Assembly: GCA_022450045.1 (NCBI GenBank)
Contig: JAKURD010000003.1
Span: forward strand, 114,911 to 178,910
Direction of reading: 5' to 3'
Source: Gracilimonas sp.
GTDB taxonomy: Bacteria > Bacteroidota > Rhodothermia > Balneolales > Balneolaceae
DNA: 64,000 nucleotides
Position 1 is the stretch's first letter. Each line of letters opens with the position of its first letter. Shown here piece by piece: positions 17,843 through 27,180 of the stretch. Both the position numbers and the translations under genes were made by a program. The notes beneath the pieces were generated by a model that was given only the letters and a program-made list of their open reading frames with translations, was not told where the DNA came from and searched no databases.

Positions 17843-20044
17843 ATGGATGAAAACAGAACTCATTTCAAAATTCCAGTTGAAAGTATATCAACTGATGAAG
17901 TAAGGAAAACCGGATATGGGGAAACCTACAAACGAGAGAGTTATTCGGAACACGGACGTTTGGTAAAAGAGCAGACCATTCAAATGTTGAATAATGTTTC
18001 AAAAAAGAAAGATTTCGAATACACTTCTGATATTATTTTCCAAATTGAAACTCCAGAAACTGAGAGTGTTAAGGATAAAAAACTAAATTTTGCTAGTGTC
18101 GGAATAGATGTATTCTCATTCGACAAAAATGAAAAATGGCGCGGTATTGCAAAAATTCAGAAAGAAGAACTTGAGGAATTTCAGAATAGCTTAGACAACT
18201 ACATTGAAACTCCTCAAAATAGAGGGAGGAGTTATTTTAGTGCTATTGAGAAAATAGCACCAGTACCTGGAGACTCAAAAATAAAAATATTCGAAGAAGA
18301 TTTTGACAAAGATGAGCCAAGAGAAATAGTTATAAATCTTTACAACGTACTACAAATGCGAGAACGACTTGCCATTAATGCATCCATTATTGATGAGTTA
18401 CGTAAGTTTTCTGACGATGTATGGACACGAACCTTTAAAAATGGATTAACAACTATTTCTTGTACAATGTCAATTTCAGATGTGCAAAGCATCGCCTCTG
18501 ATTATTCAACGATTAAAGAGATTAAGCCTAATAGTACAATTATTATTGAAACGGCATTGCAATCAGATCCACTACCAAATCCTTTAGAAATTAAACCAGT
18601 TCAATCTAAGTCAAAAATTTGTGTTATTGATTCTGGGTCGAGAGTTGACAATCAAATACTAAATTCCATTGTAACCGATCGTGAGTATTTTTTACCTCAT
18701 GGTTCAGTAGAGCCTTCATATAATCACGGTACATTTGTTATAAGTAGGTGTGCTTATGGGGATTCTATAGATGATTGTATTTCTACTCATTTTCTAGAAC
18801 CATACTGTAATATTATTGATGTTTCTATATTTGGCCAAGATGCACAAGGCAGGCCAATACTACCAAGAGAAACTTTATTAATGGCTGCTCTTGAAGATGT
18901 AGTTGAAAAATACCAAGGACAAGTTAATGTATTTAATCTATCCTTAGGTATTGAAAAGCCAATTCAAGATGATCAATTTTCAAATCTTGCAAAATTAGTA
19001 GACTATCTATCCAGAGAGTATAAAGTACTATTTGTTCTAGCTGCAGGTAATATTCGTAATCTCCTTGGAAATTATCCTGACCAGCATTTCTCAACAAACA
19101 ATGCTAGAATTGGTGAATTAGCTGATTCTTTACTTGGTATTACAGTAGGGTCAATTGCTAAATATGAAAACCCTTCATCATTGGCTCGAGTCAATGAGCT
19201 TTCACCTTTTTCTAGAAGAGGACCTGGTTCGGATAATGGATTAAAGCCTGAAATCGTTGCTCATGGTGGAAATCTCACCAATACATATTCAAATATGCCT
19301 AGGATTTCCACCTACGGGATTGATGTCAATGGAGGAAATTTGGCTGTTGATAATGGAACGAGTTTTTCAGCGCCATTAATTTCCTTATACGCTCAACAAT
19401 TATTTGATCTTTATCCAGATAGTGATCCCAATTTAGTGAAAGCTTTATTATTTCATTTTACAGAAAAAAGAATTATTGATTCTGCTTTAAGTGATAATAC
19501 ATTAAATCATCTAGGGTTTGGTGAGCCGAATTTAGAGGCCGCATTAAATGCACTTGAACATAATGCCGCATATATTTTTGAAGGAGAACTTGATGACGAG
19601 AATTATCTATATATTCCATTTCATGTCCCTTCATCATTAGCGTCAGATAACCCTGATACAAAACTGAAAGTTAAGTTCACCATAGTATATGATCCAAAAG
19701 TATCGCCTGATAATGATCCAGAATATTCAAATGCTCGAATTTCTGCAAAACTTCAAAAAGTTCGAGATGGGGAATTAGTTGATGTAAATATCAGAGACAA
19801 ATACAATGTACCTTGGAATCCAACTCTAAGGTTCGAAAAGAACTTTGTCTATTCTTATGAACCTGGTGAGTGGAGAATCAGATTACGGTTGAATACCCGT
19901 GGAGATGTCGATGAAAGTTATCGTCAAGATTTTGCAATCGTAATTGAAGTTCTTGATTTAAAAGGTGGTACAGATGTTTTTTCGGATATTCAGAATGAAT
20001 ATGGAGGTACTTACGAGCAAATAATATTAGAAGTTGCTGCCTAA
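17843..20044 (+). CDS. Subtilisin-like (S8) serine protease with novel N-terminal domain
   Basis: A 733-aa protease. The S8 triad is clear: D263 in CVIDSG, H295 in YNHGTFV and S507 in NGTSFSAP, with the oxyanion Asn at N403 (AAGN). There is no signal peptide, so it acts in the cytoplasm, unlike typical subtilases. Residues 1-250 are a domain of unknown type (charged, with an RTHFKIP opening) and do not look like the usual inhibitor prodomain. Residues about 580-733 form a beta-rich C-terminal domain. It is separated from the restriction operon by 197 bp of AT-rich DNA with its own promoter potential. Cytoplasmic S8 proteases are often found in defence islands beside an AAA ATPase; here no ATPase partner adjoins it. 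Anti-phage protease activity is therefore a guess from context. Confidence 0.8.
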   Translation: MDENRTHFKIPVESISTDEVRKTGYGETYKRESYSEHGRLVKEQTIQMLNNVSKKKDFEYTSDIIFQIETPETESVKDKKLNFASVGIDVFSFDKNEKWRGIAKIQKEELEEFQNSLDNYIETPQNRGRSYFSAIEKIAPVPGDSKIKIFEEDFDKDEPREIVINLYNVLQMRERLAINASIIDELRKFSDDVWTRTFKNGLTTISCTMSISDVQSIASDYSTIKEIKPNSTIIIETALQSDPLPNPLEIKPVQSKSKICVIDSGSRVDNQILNSIVTDREYFLPHGSVEPSYNHGTFVISRCAYGDSIDDCISTHFLEPYCNIIDVSIFGQDAQGRPILPRETLLMAALEDVVEKYQGQVNVFNLSLGIEKPIQDDQFSNLAKLVDYLSREYKVLFVLAAGNIRNLLGNYPDQHFSTNNARIGELADSLLGITVGSIAKYENPSSLARVNELSPFSRRGPGSDNGLKPEIVAHGGNLTNTYSNMPRISTYGIDVNGGNLAVDNGTSFSAPLISLYAQQLFDLYPDSDPNLVKALLFHFTEKRIIDSALSDNTLNHLGFGEPNLEAALNALEHNAAYIFEGELDDENYLYIPFHVPSSLASDNPDTKLKVKFTIVYDPKVSPDNDPEYSNARISAKLQKVRDGELVDVNIRDKYNVPWNPTLRFEKNFVYSYEPGEWRIRLRLNTRGDVDESYRQDFAIVIEVLDLKGGTDVFSDIQNEYGGTYEQIILEVAA

Positions 20045-20135
20045 ATAATAACTCAATAATCTTTAGCTATATAAACTCTTCATGTTACTGGTTCAGCAAA
20101 ATTTACAGTTGTGGTGTCAATAATTTTACCATTTA

Positions 20136-22094
20136 TTATTTCTTTTTGTAGTCCATAGCCATCTCAAACTCCTTATCAAAATTCAACCCAAGGCTCGATA
20201 CCATTTCAGGTACTGCCAAGGCCCAACTCACATAAAAGTAAGCTAAGGTCTGATAGCCTGAAAAATTACTATCAGGTATGCTTGGAATTCGATACCCGTC
20301 TTTTTTAGGATCAATTCCAGCTGTCCCAACTTTGGCTATGTCAAAGGCAATCTCTTTAATCTTGGGCTTGTCCATACCTTCAAAATACTGTAGGGCCCCA
20401 ACCATATACATAGCCACGGCCATGTTTAAATCATCCCCGCCGTGCTTCTCCATGAAGGTTTTCATCTTCCGGTCTTTGGAAAGATCATCTTCATCCAATC
20501 CGTAAGGATCACGTTCTATCTTGTCCAGTACTGACTCAGCTGAATTATTCTGATTCTTCTCGTCAATGAGATTGAAGTAACGGTCAAAGTTCAGGTCTTC
20601 CGCCCAAAACTGAATAAGGTCGTACTCGATACCGGCTTCTTTATCATCCCGGTGCTCCAAGTATTCTTCGTAGAATTTGGTAGCCGTCTCAACTTCACGT
20701 TGCTTTGGTTTGAATTCTCCGGTGAGATCAATCCCAAATAAATCCTTCAGCTGTAAGGCGTGAACCAATCCATAAGTGGTTGAAGCAGAGATCAATTTAT
20801 TGGGAGCATTCTTAATGATATCCGGTCTGGTGTTGGCATTGGCTCCTTCCATCGTGTTAGCTTGAAGCGACAACAACTGGAAAGGTCGCAGCTCTTCAAA
20901 CCGATTGAAGATCCGGTCTTCAATAAACACGTCAATAGGCGTGTTGAACACTTGTCGATTCAGTCCGTCAGCCATAGAATCCATAAAGCCCCGGACATTG
21001 GATTCAGGAACACCTTTCTTTTTAAGTCGTTCAGCATCCTTTTTAAACGTCAGACGAAAAGATGCTTTGGTAGAATCGGTCGTAGTAAATAGTTTGTTGG
21101 CATTCTCCGCTCTGGCTTCTTCCCGAAGTTCCAGGTGCATAAGTTCGTGCACTACCAAATGAGCCACAGCCGGATGATTAGGCTTATACTTAATCAGGTG
21201 ATGATTCCGATGATACACTTCAGCATACTGCATAGTCGCAGCCGTAGGGATTTCAGGATCTGCTTCCATTTTAATATCAATGCTGAATCGGTCAGATAAT
21301 GATTGCATGTACTCCTCTGCAATACCAAGTCCGTCAATCTGTCCGGATAATTCCTTTGCACTGGAGAGCGCCATTTTAACCGCGTTATCGTACAACTCGT
21401 CCTTCTTAGTTTGATTGCGAAGCGACTTAGTACTGAATTCAAATGCTATTGAGTAATCATTTTCCCGATAGGCAATCATTGCAAAGGCAAAAAGGGTGTT
21501 TGGATATTTAGGATTGGCCTCCAGTGCTTTATTCAGGTACTCCAGTGCTTCGTTCTTACGGCCAGCTTCAAAAAGTTGAACCCCAATGTTGTTTAAGGCG
21601 TGATAATCATCCGGTTTCACTTCTAACACTTTATCAAAATACTTTAGAGCCGTTTCCATGTCCTTTTTGAATCGGGCGTAGATGTTGCCGATCATCAGTA
21701 GTGCCCACTCGTTCTTAGGATTCCATTTGAGGGCATCAATCAAAGAATTGATAGCTTCTTCCTGATCTCCTTTTTCAGAGTAAGCCTGTCCACGTACCCG
21801 ATGGTATTCACTGATGTTTGGAGCTTTTTCGATCAGCTCATCAGCCAATTCAGTGGCCTTATCCAGCTTTCCGGATTCCGCATACTTAACCAGCTTATCA
21901 AACTTGCCCTTATCAGCATTAATGCGATCTACATCTATGGAGACTTCGATGGTTGAATCTTTGAGTTTCACTTCCGGCTCGAAAGGCCCCAAGGTATAAT
22001 ACCGCTTCAGAATAGAGGTCAGCTTTTCGGTATCATGTTCCGCTTCAGGAAACAGCTCAAATAAAAAGTCGTCAACAATATGGGTGATAACCAT
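20136..22094 (-). CDS. Cytoplasmic TPR protein with HExxH metalloprotease motif
   Basis: A 652-aa protein without signal peptide. Residues about 60-240 hold four to five tetratricopeptide repeats (for example EYHRVRGQAYSEKGDQEEAI and DYHALNNIGVQLFEAG). A zinc-protease motif follows: HLVVHELMHLELREEA with H316, E317 and H320, and acidic candidates for the third ligand shortly after. The remaining 300 residues are helical with no recognised family. TPR plus a single zincin motif suggests a regulated intracellular protease or a protein-quality factor. The third zinc ligand cannot be assigned by eye, so activity is not certain. It is transcribed on the minus strand, convergent with the subtilase gene, and marks the right end of the defence-rich segment. 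It may be either island cargo or the first gene of the flanking core. Confidence 0.65.
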   Translation of the reverse strand: MVITHIVDDFLFELFPEAEHDTEKLTSILKRYYTLGPFEPEVKLKDSTIEVSIDVDRINADKGKFDKLVKYAESGKLDKATELADELIEKAPNISEYHRVRGQAYSEKGDQEEAINSLIDALKWNPKNEWALLMIGNIYARFKKDMETALKYFDKVLEVKPDDYHALNNIGVQLFEAGRKNEALEYLNKALEANPKYPNTLFAFAMIAYRENDYSIAFEFSTKSLRNQTKKDELYDNAVKMALSSAKELSGQIDGLGIAEEYMQSLSDRFSIDIKMEADPEIPTAATMQYAEVYHRNHHLIKYKPNHPAVAHLVVHELMHLELREEARAENANKLFTTTDSTKASFRLTFKKDAERLKKKGVPESNVRGFMDSMADGLNRQVFNTPIDVFIEDRIFNRFEELRPFQLLSLQANTMEGANANTRPDIIKNAPNKLISASTTYGLVHALQLKDLFGIDLTGEFKPKQREVETATKFYEEYLEHRDDKEAGIEYDLIQFWAEDLNFDRYFNLIDEKNQNNSAESVLDKIERDPYGLDEDDLSKDRKMKTFMEKHGGDDLNMAVAMYMVGALQYFEGMDKPKIKEIAFDIAKVGTAGIDPKKDGYRIPSIPDSNFSGYQTLAYFYVSWALAVPEMVSSLGLNFDKEFEMAMDYKKK

Positions 22095-22357
22095 TCAGTA
22101 AATATAGATTCAGGATTAACAGCTCGTTAATAACCTATGTAAGATAATGGTTATTCGGAAGGAAATTTTGATTTGCAGAAACACATTTTTGATGCGCATA
22201 AACTAATTTTCTGATTTTCACGCACAAGAATATCTCAGAAATGAAATTTCTAATCATCAGAATTTGGGTACAAAAGCGAAAACACGCGCGGTATTCTGTT
22301 ACCCAAATGTTACCCAAATTTCGATTTCATGCTTAAAATTGTTGAGAAAAATATGAA

Positions 22358-22394
22358 ATAAAAAAGCCCATAAATTATTGTGATTCATGGGCTT
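22358..22394 (-). terminator. Intrinsic terminator of tRNA-Arg
   Basis: Read on the minus strand, an 8-bp stem (AAGCCCAT at 22364-22371 paired with ATGGGCTT at 22387-22394) is followed directly by a run of T (the A-run at 22358-22364 on the plus strand). It begins a few bases after the CCA end of the tRNA. The structure and spacing are those of a rho-independent terminator. Confidence 0.85.
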
Positions 22395-22400
22395 AAGTAT

Positions 22401-22477
22401 TGGTACGCCCGGAAGGATTCGAACCCTCAGCCTTCTGATCCGAAGTCAGACGCTCTATCCGGTTGAGCTACGGGCGC
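22401..22477 (-). tRNA. tRNA-Arg, anticodon TCG, CCA encoded
   Basis: A 77-nt cloverleaf on the minus strand: a 7-bp acceptor (GCGCCCG/CGGGCGT with one G-U pair), D-arm GCTC/GAGC, anticodon stem TCTGA/TCAGA with loop CTTCGGA giving anticodon TCG, a 5-nt variable loop, and T-arm GAGGG-TTCGAAT-CCTTC. The discriminator A is followed by an encoded CCA. It reads CGN arginine codons. An intrinsic terminator follows immediately. It lies about 0.3 kb from the end of the TPR/HExxH gene. tRNA genes are common integration targets, but no duplicated 3' end was found inside the window. Confidence 0.97.
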
Positions 22478-22493
22478 AGATGAATATCGAACA

Positions 22494-22519
22494 TTCAACA
22501 AGGAACATTGCATGTTGAA
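22494..22519. repeat. Inverted repeat TTCAACA/TGTTGAA upstream of tRNA-Arg
   Basis: TTCAACA (22494-22500) and TGTTGAA (22513-22519) form a 7-bp inverted repeat in the gap between queA and tRNA-Arg. The surrounding text (CGAACATTCAACAAGGAACAT) resembles dispersed extragenic repeats I associate with Bacteroidota-type genomes. It could equally be a regulatory site for the tRNA. Confidence 0.25.
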
Positions 22520-22599
22520 CTTGTTTGTTGTTCGGATTTCAAAAGGGCATCAAATATAAGAAGAGTTGCATTCAGAAACATCTAAAATCGAACACTGTT

Positions 22600-23601
22600 T
22601 TACAGGATTAACATAGCATCACCAAACGAGTAGAACCGGTATTTCTCTTTAATGGCGTGTTCATAGAGTTGCTTCATTTCATCAAATCCCACAAATGCCG
22701 CAACTAACATCAGGAGTGTACTTTTAGGCAGGTGAAAGTTGGTGATCAGGGCATCTGTGGCTTTGAAATCATATCCCGGGGTAATAAAGATATCGGTTTC
22801 CTTACTCTCCGGCTTGAATGTTCTTGGCTTGCCTGATGCAGTTTCCAATACTCGCACACTTGTTGTTCCAACGGCTGTAAGATGTCCGGCTGCATTCAGT
22901 TCATCACAGGTCTTCTGCTCCAGCTGATACCACTCGCTGTGCATGGTATGCTCTTCGAGCTTTTCCGTTTTTACAGGGGCAAAGGTTCCTAAACCTACAT
23001 GTAAGGTAACTTCAGATCTTTTTATTCCGGATTCCTTCAGCTTTTCTAGCAGTTCGTCTGTGAAATGTAACCCTGCAGTGGGTGCTGCTTTACTTCCAAG
23101 GTCTTTTGCATAGACGGTCTGATATTCTTCCGCCAGCGATTCATCCTGCTCTATATAGGGAGGAAATGGTGTGTGCTTGAATGGTCCCAGTTTCGGGTCG
23201 TCAAGATCACAAGACAGGGTCAGTGTTCGCAACCCGTCTTTGGCTACATGCGTTACTTTTGCTGAAATATCTTCAGCAAGCTGTATTTCTTTTCCCGGTT
23301 TAAATTTTTTACCCGGACGAACCAATGCTTCGATCGTATTATTATCCCTGACGGATGTAACGAACAACTCTTTCTTTCCGTCATCAAAAAGCAGGCGGCA
23401 TTTTTCAACCTTGCTGTTGTTTACCACCAGCGTAGTATTTCCAGGAAGATATCTGCCAAGATTATAGAAGTGGTCGTCGGTTATTGATCCTGTTTCCCGG
23501 TCATAGACCAGCAGACGTGCATGGTCTCTTGGATTGGCAGGAGATTGAGCGATCAGGCTTTCAGGGAGGTCATAATCAAAGTCAGAAAGGGTAAATTTCA
23601 A
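22600..23601 (-). CDS. queA: S-adenosylmethionine:tRNA ribosyltransferase-isomerase
   Basis: A 333-aa enzyme of queuosine synthesis. It transfers and rearranges the ribosyl part of SAM onto 7-aminomethyl-7-deazaguanine in tRNA to give epoxyqueuosine. Family hallmarks include FDYDLPESLIAQSPANPRDHARL at the N-terminus, the PTAGLHFT motif (residues 174-181), LHVGLGTFAPV, VGTTSVRVLE and a late TNFHLPKSTLLMLV. The usual NDTRVIPARL stretch is diverged here to NNSKVEKCRL (61-70), a modest oddity. The length is near the family norm of about 340-350. The ATG at 23601 lies 2 bp after the dxs stop codon, so queA is the last gene of the xseB-dxs-queA transcript. The other queuosine genes are not in this window. 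Confidence 0.93.
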   Translation of the reverse strand: MKFTLSDFDYDLPESLIAQSPANPRDHARLLVYDRETGSITDDHFYNLGRYLPGNTTLVVNNSKVEKCRLLFDDGKKELFVTSVRDNNTIEALVRPGKKFKPGKEIQLAEDISAKVTHVAKDGLRTLTLSCDLDDPKLGPFKHTPFPPYIEQDESLAEEYQTVYAKDLGSKAAPTAGLHFTDELLEKLKESGIKRSEVTLHVGLGTFAPVKTEKLEEHTMHSEWYQLEQKTCDELNAAGHLTAVGTTSVRVLETASGKPRTFKPESKETDIFITPGYDFKATDALITNFHLPKSTLLMLVAAFVGFDEMKQLYEHAIKEKYRFYSFGDAMLIL

Positions 23602-23603
23602 AC

Positions 23604-25526
23604 TTATACCTTTTGAGTAATTCTTTGTTTTACGTTCTCAATTATTCCCTTAACTCCAATGCCAATTTCATCATGGAGTTCTTCTTGCGTTCCGTGCTCT
23701 ATTACACGGTCAGGTATTCCCATTATTTTCAAAGTTGGCCGGTCAGACCTTTCTGAAATATATTCAGCTACCGCACTGCCAAAACCACCAAGCCTGGATC
23801 CATCCTCTAAGGTTATGATGTGGTCGTATCTTTGACATACTTCGTCAATTAGATCTGTATCCAGGGGCTTGGCAAAACGCATGTCGTAATGCCCGATCTC
23901 TATCCCTTCGCCAGCTAACAGTTCCGCTGCATCAGTCACATATTTCCCTATTGGTCCAAAACTTAAAATGGCTATTTCTTCACCTTCTCTTAGCTCTTTT
24001 CCTTTTCCGATCTCCATCGGCTCAAAGCCTTCCCGCACTTCCATTCCGGTTGATTTACCGCGCGGATAACGAATAGCCCAGGCAGCATCTTCATATTTGG
24101 AGGCGGTGTACATCATGTCTCTAAGGTCTTGCTCATTCAATGGAGAAGATACCACCATATTTGGAATGGCTCTCATAAAGGCGGTGTCATAACACCCATG
24201 ATGCGTTGGCCCGTCTGCCCCAACAAGTCCTGCACGATCGATACAAAATACTACCGGCAGATTCTGAATCGCCACATCATGCACCAACTGATCATATCCT
24301 CTTTGAAGAAATGAAGAATAGATGGCACAAAATGCTTTTTTACCTTCGGCTGCAAGGCCTGCTGCAAATGTTACAGCATGTTGCTCTGCAATCCCCACAT
24401 CAAAAGCACGGTCAGGAAAGGCTTCCATCATTGGTAATAAACTGGAACCGCTTGGCATGGCGGGTGTCATACTTACAATTCGTTCATCCTTTTCTGCCAG
24501 TTCTACCAATGCGTCCCCAAACACATCCTGATATTTGGGTGCTGACTTCTTTTTAACCGGGGATGCAGTTACCAGCGACTTCCCAGTGATCTTATCAAAC
24601 GGGCTGCTGGATGCATGCCATTTTGTTTGTTCGCGTTCAGCCGGAGCGAATCCTTTTCCTTTCACTGTGACAATATGCAACAACTTCGGACCCTTCACTT
24701 CTTTGAGGTCCTCAAGCATGTCCCGGAGTCCGTTTACATCATGACCATCTGTTGGTCCGTAATATTTAAACCCGAGCGCTCGGAACAATGAGCCCGGAGT
24801 AAGAGCTGCTGTCATTGCATTCTCAAGCCTTGAAGCTACTTTTCGCATTTTTTCACCTGCCGACTTGAAGTGCCCAAGCATATCGTACACTTCATCCCTC
24901 ATTTTGTTGAAAGTCTTGCTGGTGGTGATGTCGGCTAAATATTCTTTCAGGGCTCCAACATTGGGATCTATCGACATGTTGTTGTCATTCAGAATCACCA
25001 GTATGTCGCTGTTCATTGCGCCGGCATTATTCATTGCTTCAAAAGCGAGTCCGGCTGTCATGGCTCCGTCACCGATCACAGCAACAACTTTCTTATCAGA
25101 ATTATTGAGGTCTCGCGCAACTGCCATACCAAGTGCTGCAGAAATCGAAGTGCTTGAATGACCAACGCCAAAGGTATCATACTCGCTTTCGGAGCGTTTA
25201 GGGAAACCTGACAATCCTCCATAAACCCTGTTTGTATGAAACTGATCGCGCCTGCCTGTCAATATCTTGTGTCCATATGCCTGATGCCCAACATCCCAAA
25301 CCAACAAGTCTTTAGGTGTATCATACACATAATGAAGTGCCGTAGTTAATTCCACTACGCCCAAACTGGCTCCAAAATGGCCACCATTTACAGAGACCAT
25401 ATCAATAATATATTGGCGCAGCTCATCGCACACATCCTGCAACTGTGCGGGTTCTAACTTTTTAAGATCAGCCGGAGAATTTATACTGGCAAGCAATTTT
25501 CCCGGTTTCGGCTGTTTTGTCTCCAT
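23604..25526 (-). CDS. dxs: 1-deoxy-D-xylulose-5-phosphate synthase
   Basis: A 640-aa thiamine-diphosphate enzyme that joins pyruvate and glyceraldehyde-3-phosphate, the first step of the MEP isoprenoid pathway and the source of thiamine and pyridoxal precursors. Visible motifs: GGHFGASLGVVELT near residue 48, WDVGHQAYGHKILTGRR, the ThDP-binding GDGAMTAGLAFEAMNNAG (near 152-170) with its later NDNNMSI, and the transketolase pyrimidine domain with DVGIAEQHAVTFAAG, where the conserved Glu resides. AGLVGADGPTHHG and YPRG complete the family signature. The length is full. It is co-transcribed with xseB (16-bp gap) and queA (2-bp gap), an arrangement in which xseB and dxs are commonly neighbours. 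Confidence 0.97.
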   Translation of the reverse strand: METKQPKPGKLLASINSPADLKKLEPAQLQDVCDELRQYIIDMVSVNGGHFGASLGVVELTTALHYVYDTPKDLLVWDVGHQAYGHKILTGRRDQFHTNRVYGGLSGFPKRSESEYDTFGVGHSSTSISAALGMAVARDLNNSDKKVVAVIGDGAMTAGLAFEAMNNAGAMNSDILVILNDNNMSIDPNVGALKEYLADITTSKTFNKMRDEVYDMLGHFKSAGEKMRKVASRLENAMTAALTPGSLFRALGFKYYGPTDGHDVNGLRDMLEDLKEVKGPKLLHIVTVKGKGFAPAEREQTKWHASSSPFDKITGKSLVTASPVKKKSAPKYQDVFGDALVELAEKDERIVSMTPAMPSGSSLLPMMEAFPDRAFDVGIAEQHAVTFAAGLAAEGKKAFCAIYSSFLQRGYDQLVHDVAIQNLPVVFCIDRAGLVGADGPTHHGCYDTAFMRAIPNMVVSSPLNEQDLRDMMYTASKYEDAAWAIRYPRGKSTGMEVREGFEPMEIGKGKELREGEEIAILSFGPIGKYVTDAAELLAGEGIEIGHYDMRFAKPLDTDLIDEVCQRYDHIITLEDGSRLGGFGSAVAEYISERSDRPTLKIMGIPDRVIEHGTQEELHDEIGIGVKGIIENVKQRITQKV

Positions 25527-25542
25527 AATTTCTCTATTACTG

Positions 25543-25746
25543 TTACTGTGTATTCGCTTCGTTCACTTGTTCTATACGAAGTTCGGCTTGCTCCAAAATT
25601 TCGGTGCAGAATTTCGACATCTTAACGCCTTCTTCATACAGTTTAACAGAATCCTGAAGCGTAATGTCTTCGTCCTCAAGTTGTTCCACTATGGATTCCA
25701 ATTTCATTAAAGCCTCTTCGAAGCTAAGTCGTTCCTTTTCTGCCAT
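25543..25746 (-). CDS. xseB: Exodeoxyribonuclease VII small subunit
   Basis: A 67-aa protein with the family pattern LSFEEALMKLESIVEQLE (residues 7-24), then the LQDSVKLYEEGVKMSKFC helix: two helices that pack on XseA in the ExoVII complex, which degrades single-stranded DNA into oligonucleotides. The length matches other XseB proteins. It starts the xseB-dxs-queA unit. xseA is not in this window. Confidence 0.9.
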   Translation of the reverse strand: MAEKERLSFEEALMKLESIVEQLEDEDITLQDSVKLYEEGVKMSKFCTEILEQAELRIEQVNEANTQ

Positions 25747-25869
25747 TAAGATTTTTAAACCGGTTTTATTATAAAGATCAGTCCCGTCTAAGGATACCGG
25801 TTTTTTGGCAAAAAGACATGGTGTAACAGTACGTTTAGTTTGGGCTAAAGTTAACGTGAATTCTTCTCA

Positions 25870-27105
25870 TTAATCCCCTATCCCATGTGGAAGCCGGTTA
25901 TATACAAGGTGTCCGTTGCTCATCACCAAGATCACATCTTGAGTAGATTTAATGTCCTCAATGGGGTTGCTATTTAAAACTATAAGATCTGCTTCCATTC
26001 CCTGTTCAACCCTGCCAGTTTTTTCCTCTATTTGCAGAAGCCGGGCGGCATCTGATGTAGCGGCTCTTATCGCTTCGTATGGTGAAAATCCCAATTCAAC
26101 AAAAAACGTGATCTCATGACTTATCCTTGTCAGGCTATTAGGTCCGTATCCCGTATCAGCGCCGGTTACAATGGTTACGCCCAGCTCTTTGGCTTTCTTT
26201 ACGGTCTTCCCCAATTCTGGCAGCATGTGTCGGCCCCTGTTTCTTAGCACCGGATTGTCATAATCTCCACCGGGCTGAGTAAGATCGTAAACCGTACTGA
26301 ATGTTGGCACAAAAAAGGTTTCTTTTTCAGCCATAAGCTTTAATGTTCGTTCGCTTAAATAGGTGCCGTGTTCTATACTTCTGGCTCCCGCTTTAACCGC
26401 TGCATATGAACCTTCATCCCCATGACCGTGAATCTGAATCGGGATTCCATATTTGGCGGCTTCATCTACCACTATCTTAAGCTGATCTTCGGTGTACGTT
26501 TGTTTTCTTGGGTCCGTATTGGGAAGCCCTGCACGCTCCGTGCCCCTCGTTTTGATAAACATAGCTCCGCGTTCTGCATTTACCCTCACTAATTTTCTGA
26601 GTGCTTCTTCGGTCGTCACTCCATCAAAGAGTGAGGACAGTTCAGGGTCAGCTAAGATAGTCTCACCCAGGTCAGGTGACACAAAAACTCCCGCAGGAAT
26701 CATATCAGGCCCTGCAATATAATTTTGATCGGCCAGGTTTTTGATCGCCACATCTTGAAAGTAAGGAACGCTCGAGCTTCGAACCGTAGTTACACCGGAG
26801 TGAAGAGCCCGTTTTGCGGATTCAAGCGAGTTCAAATGAGTATGAGCATCCATAAACCCTGCAAGAATATACTTTCCTTCCATATCTATCACCTCATATC
26901 CATCAGGAACGTTACCCGAACTCTTAGCAACTCTTTCGATCATTCCTCCCGAAACCAGAATCATTGAATTTTCAAGGATTTCTTCATTTACCTGATCTAT
27001 GATATGACCATTTATCAGGGCATAATCTTTATGCTCCAGTTGGCGAGCTGTTAATACACTGCTGAATAAGAATACAAGTATTAGCGGGACAAAGAATTTT
27101 CTCAT
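25870..27105 (-). CDS. Exported amidohydrolase (imidazolonepropionase-like)
   Basis: A 411-aa metal-dependent hydrolase of the amidohydrolase superfamily. A Sec signal peptide (FFVPLILVFLFSSVLTA, residues 4-20) directs it to the periplasm. The metal-binding HxH is H88-H90 in FMDAHTHL. HGHGDEGSYAAVKAGARSIE with HGT supplies the third and fourth histidines, and GADTGYGPNS the catalytic Asp. The order matches prolidase/imidazolonepropionase-type enzymes that hydrolyse cyclic imides or dipeptides. The substrate is unknown. It lies between comEC and xseB, with 75 bp before it, and may use its own promoter. Confidence 0.85.
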   Translation of the reverse strand: MRKFFVPLILVFLFSSVLTARQLEHKDYALINGHIIDQVNEEILENSMILVSGGMIERVAKSSGNVPDGYEVIDMEGKYILAGFMDAHTHLNSLESAKRALHSGVTTVRSSSVPYFQDVAIKNLADQNYIAGPDMIPAGVFVSPDLGETILADPELSSLFDGVTTEEALRKLVRVNAERGAMFIKTRGTERAGLPNTDPRKQTYTEDQLKIVVDEAAKYGIPIQIHGHGDEGSYAAVKAGARSIEHGTYLSERTLKLMAEKETFFVPTFSTVYDLTQPGGDYDNPVLRNRGRHMLPELGKTVKKAKELGVTIVTGADTGYGPNSLTRISHEITFFVELGFSPYEAIRAATSDAARLLQIEEKTGRVEQGMEADLIVLNSNPIEDIKSTQDVILVMSNGHLVYNRLPHGIGD

Positions 27106-27180
27106 AATGTGATTGATAGGGTTTATTCCGGGGAGTCTGATTATAACAAAAGTTCATAACTATTCCTTCTACTGGTTCTA

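Noticed and set aside
25846-25862. Segment AGTTAACGTGAATTC resembling a MITE end
   Set aside because: Only the first part matches the terminal repeat, the inner part differs, and no partner end or interior is nearby. Likely chance.
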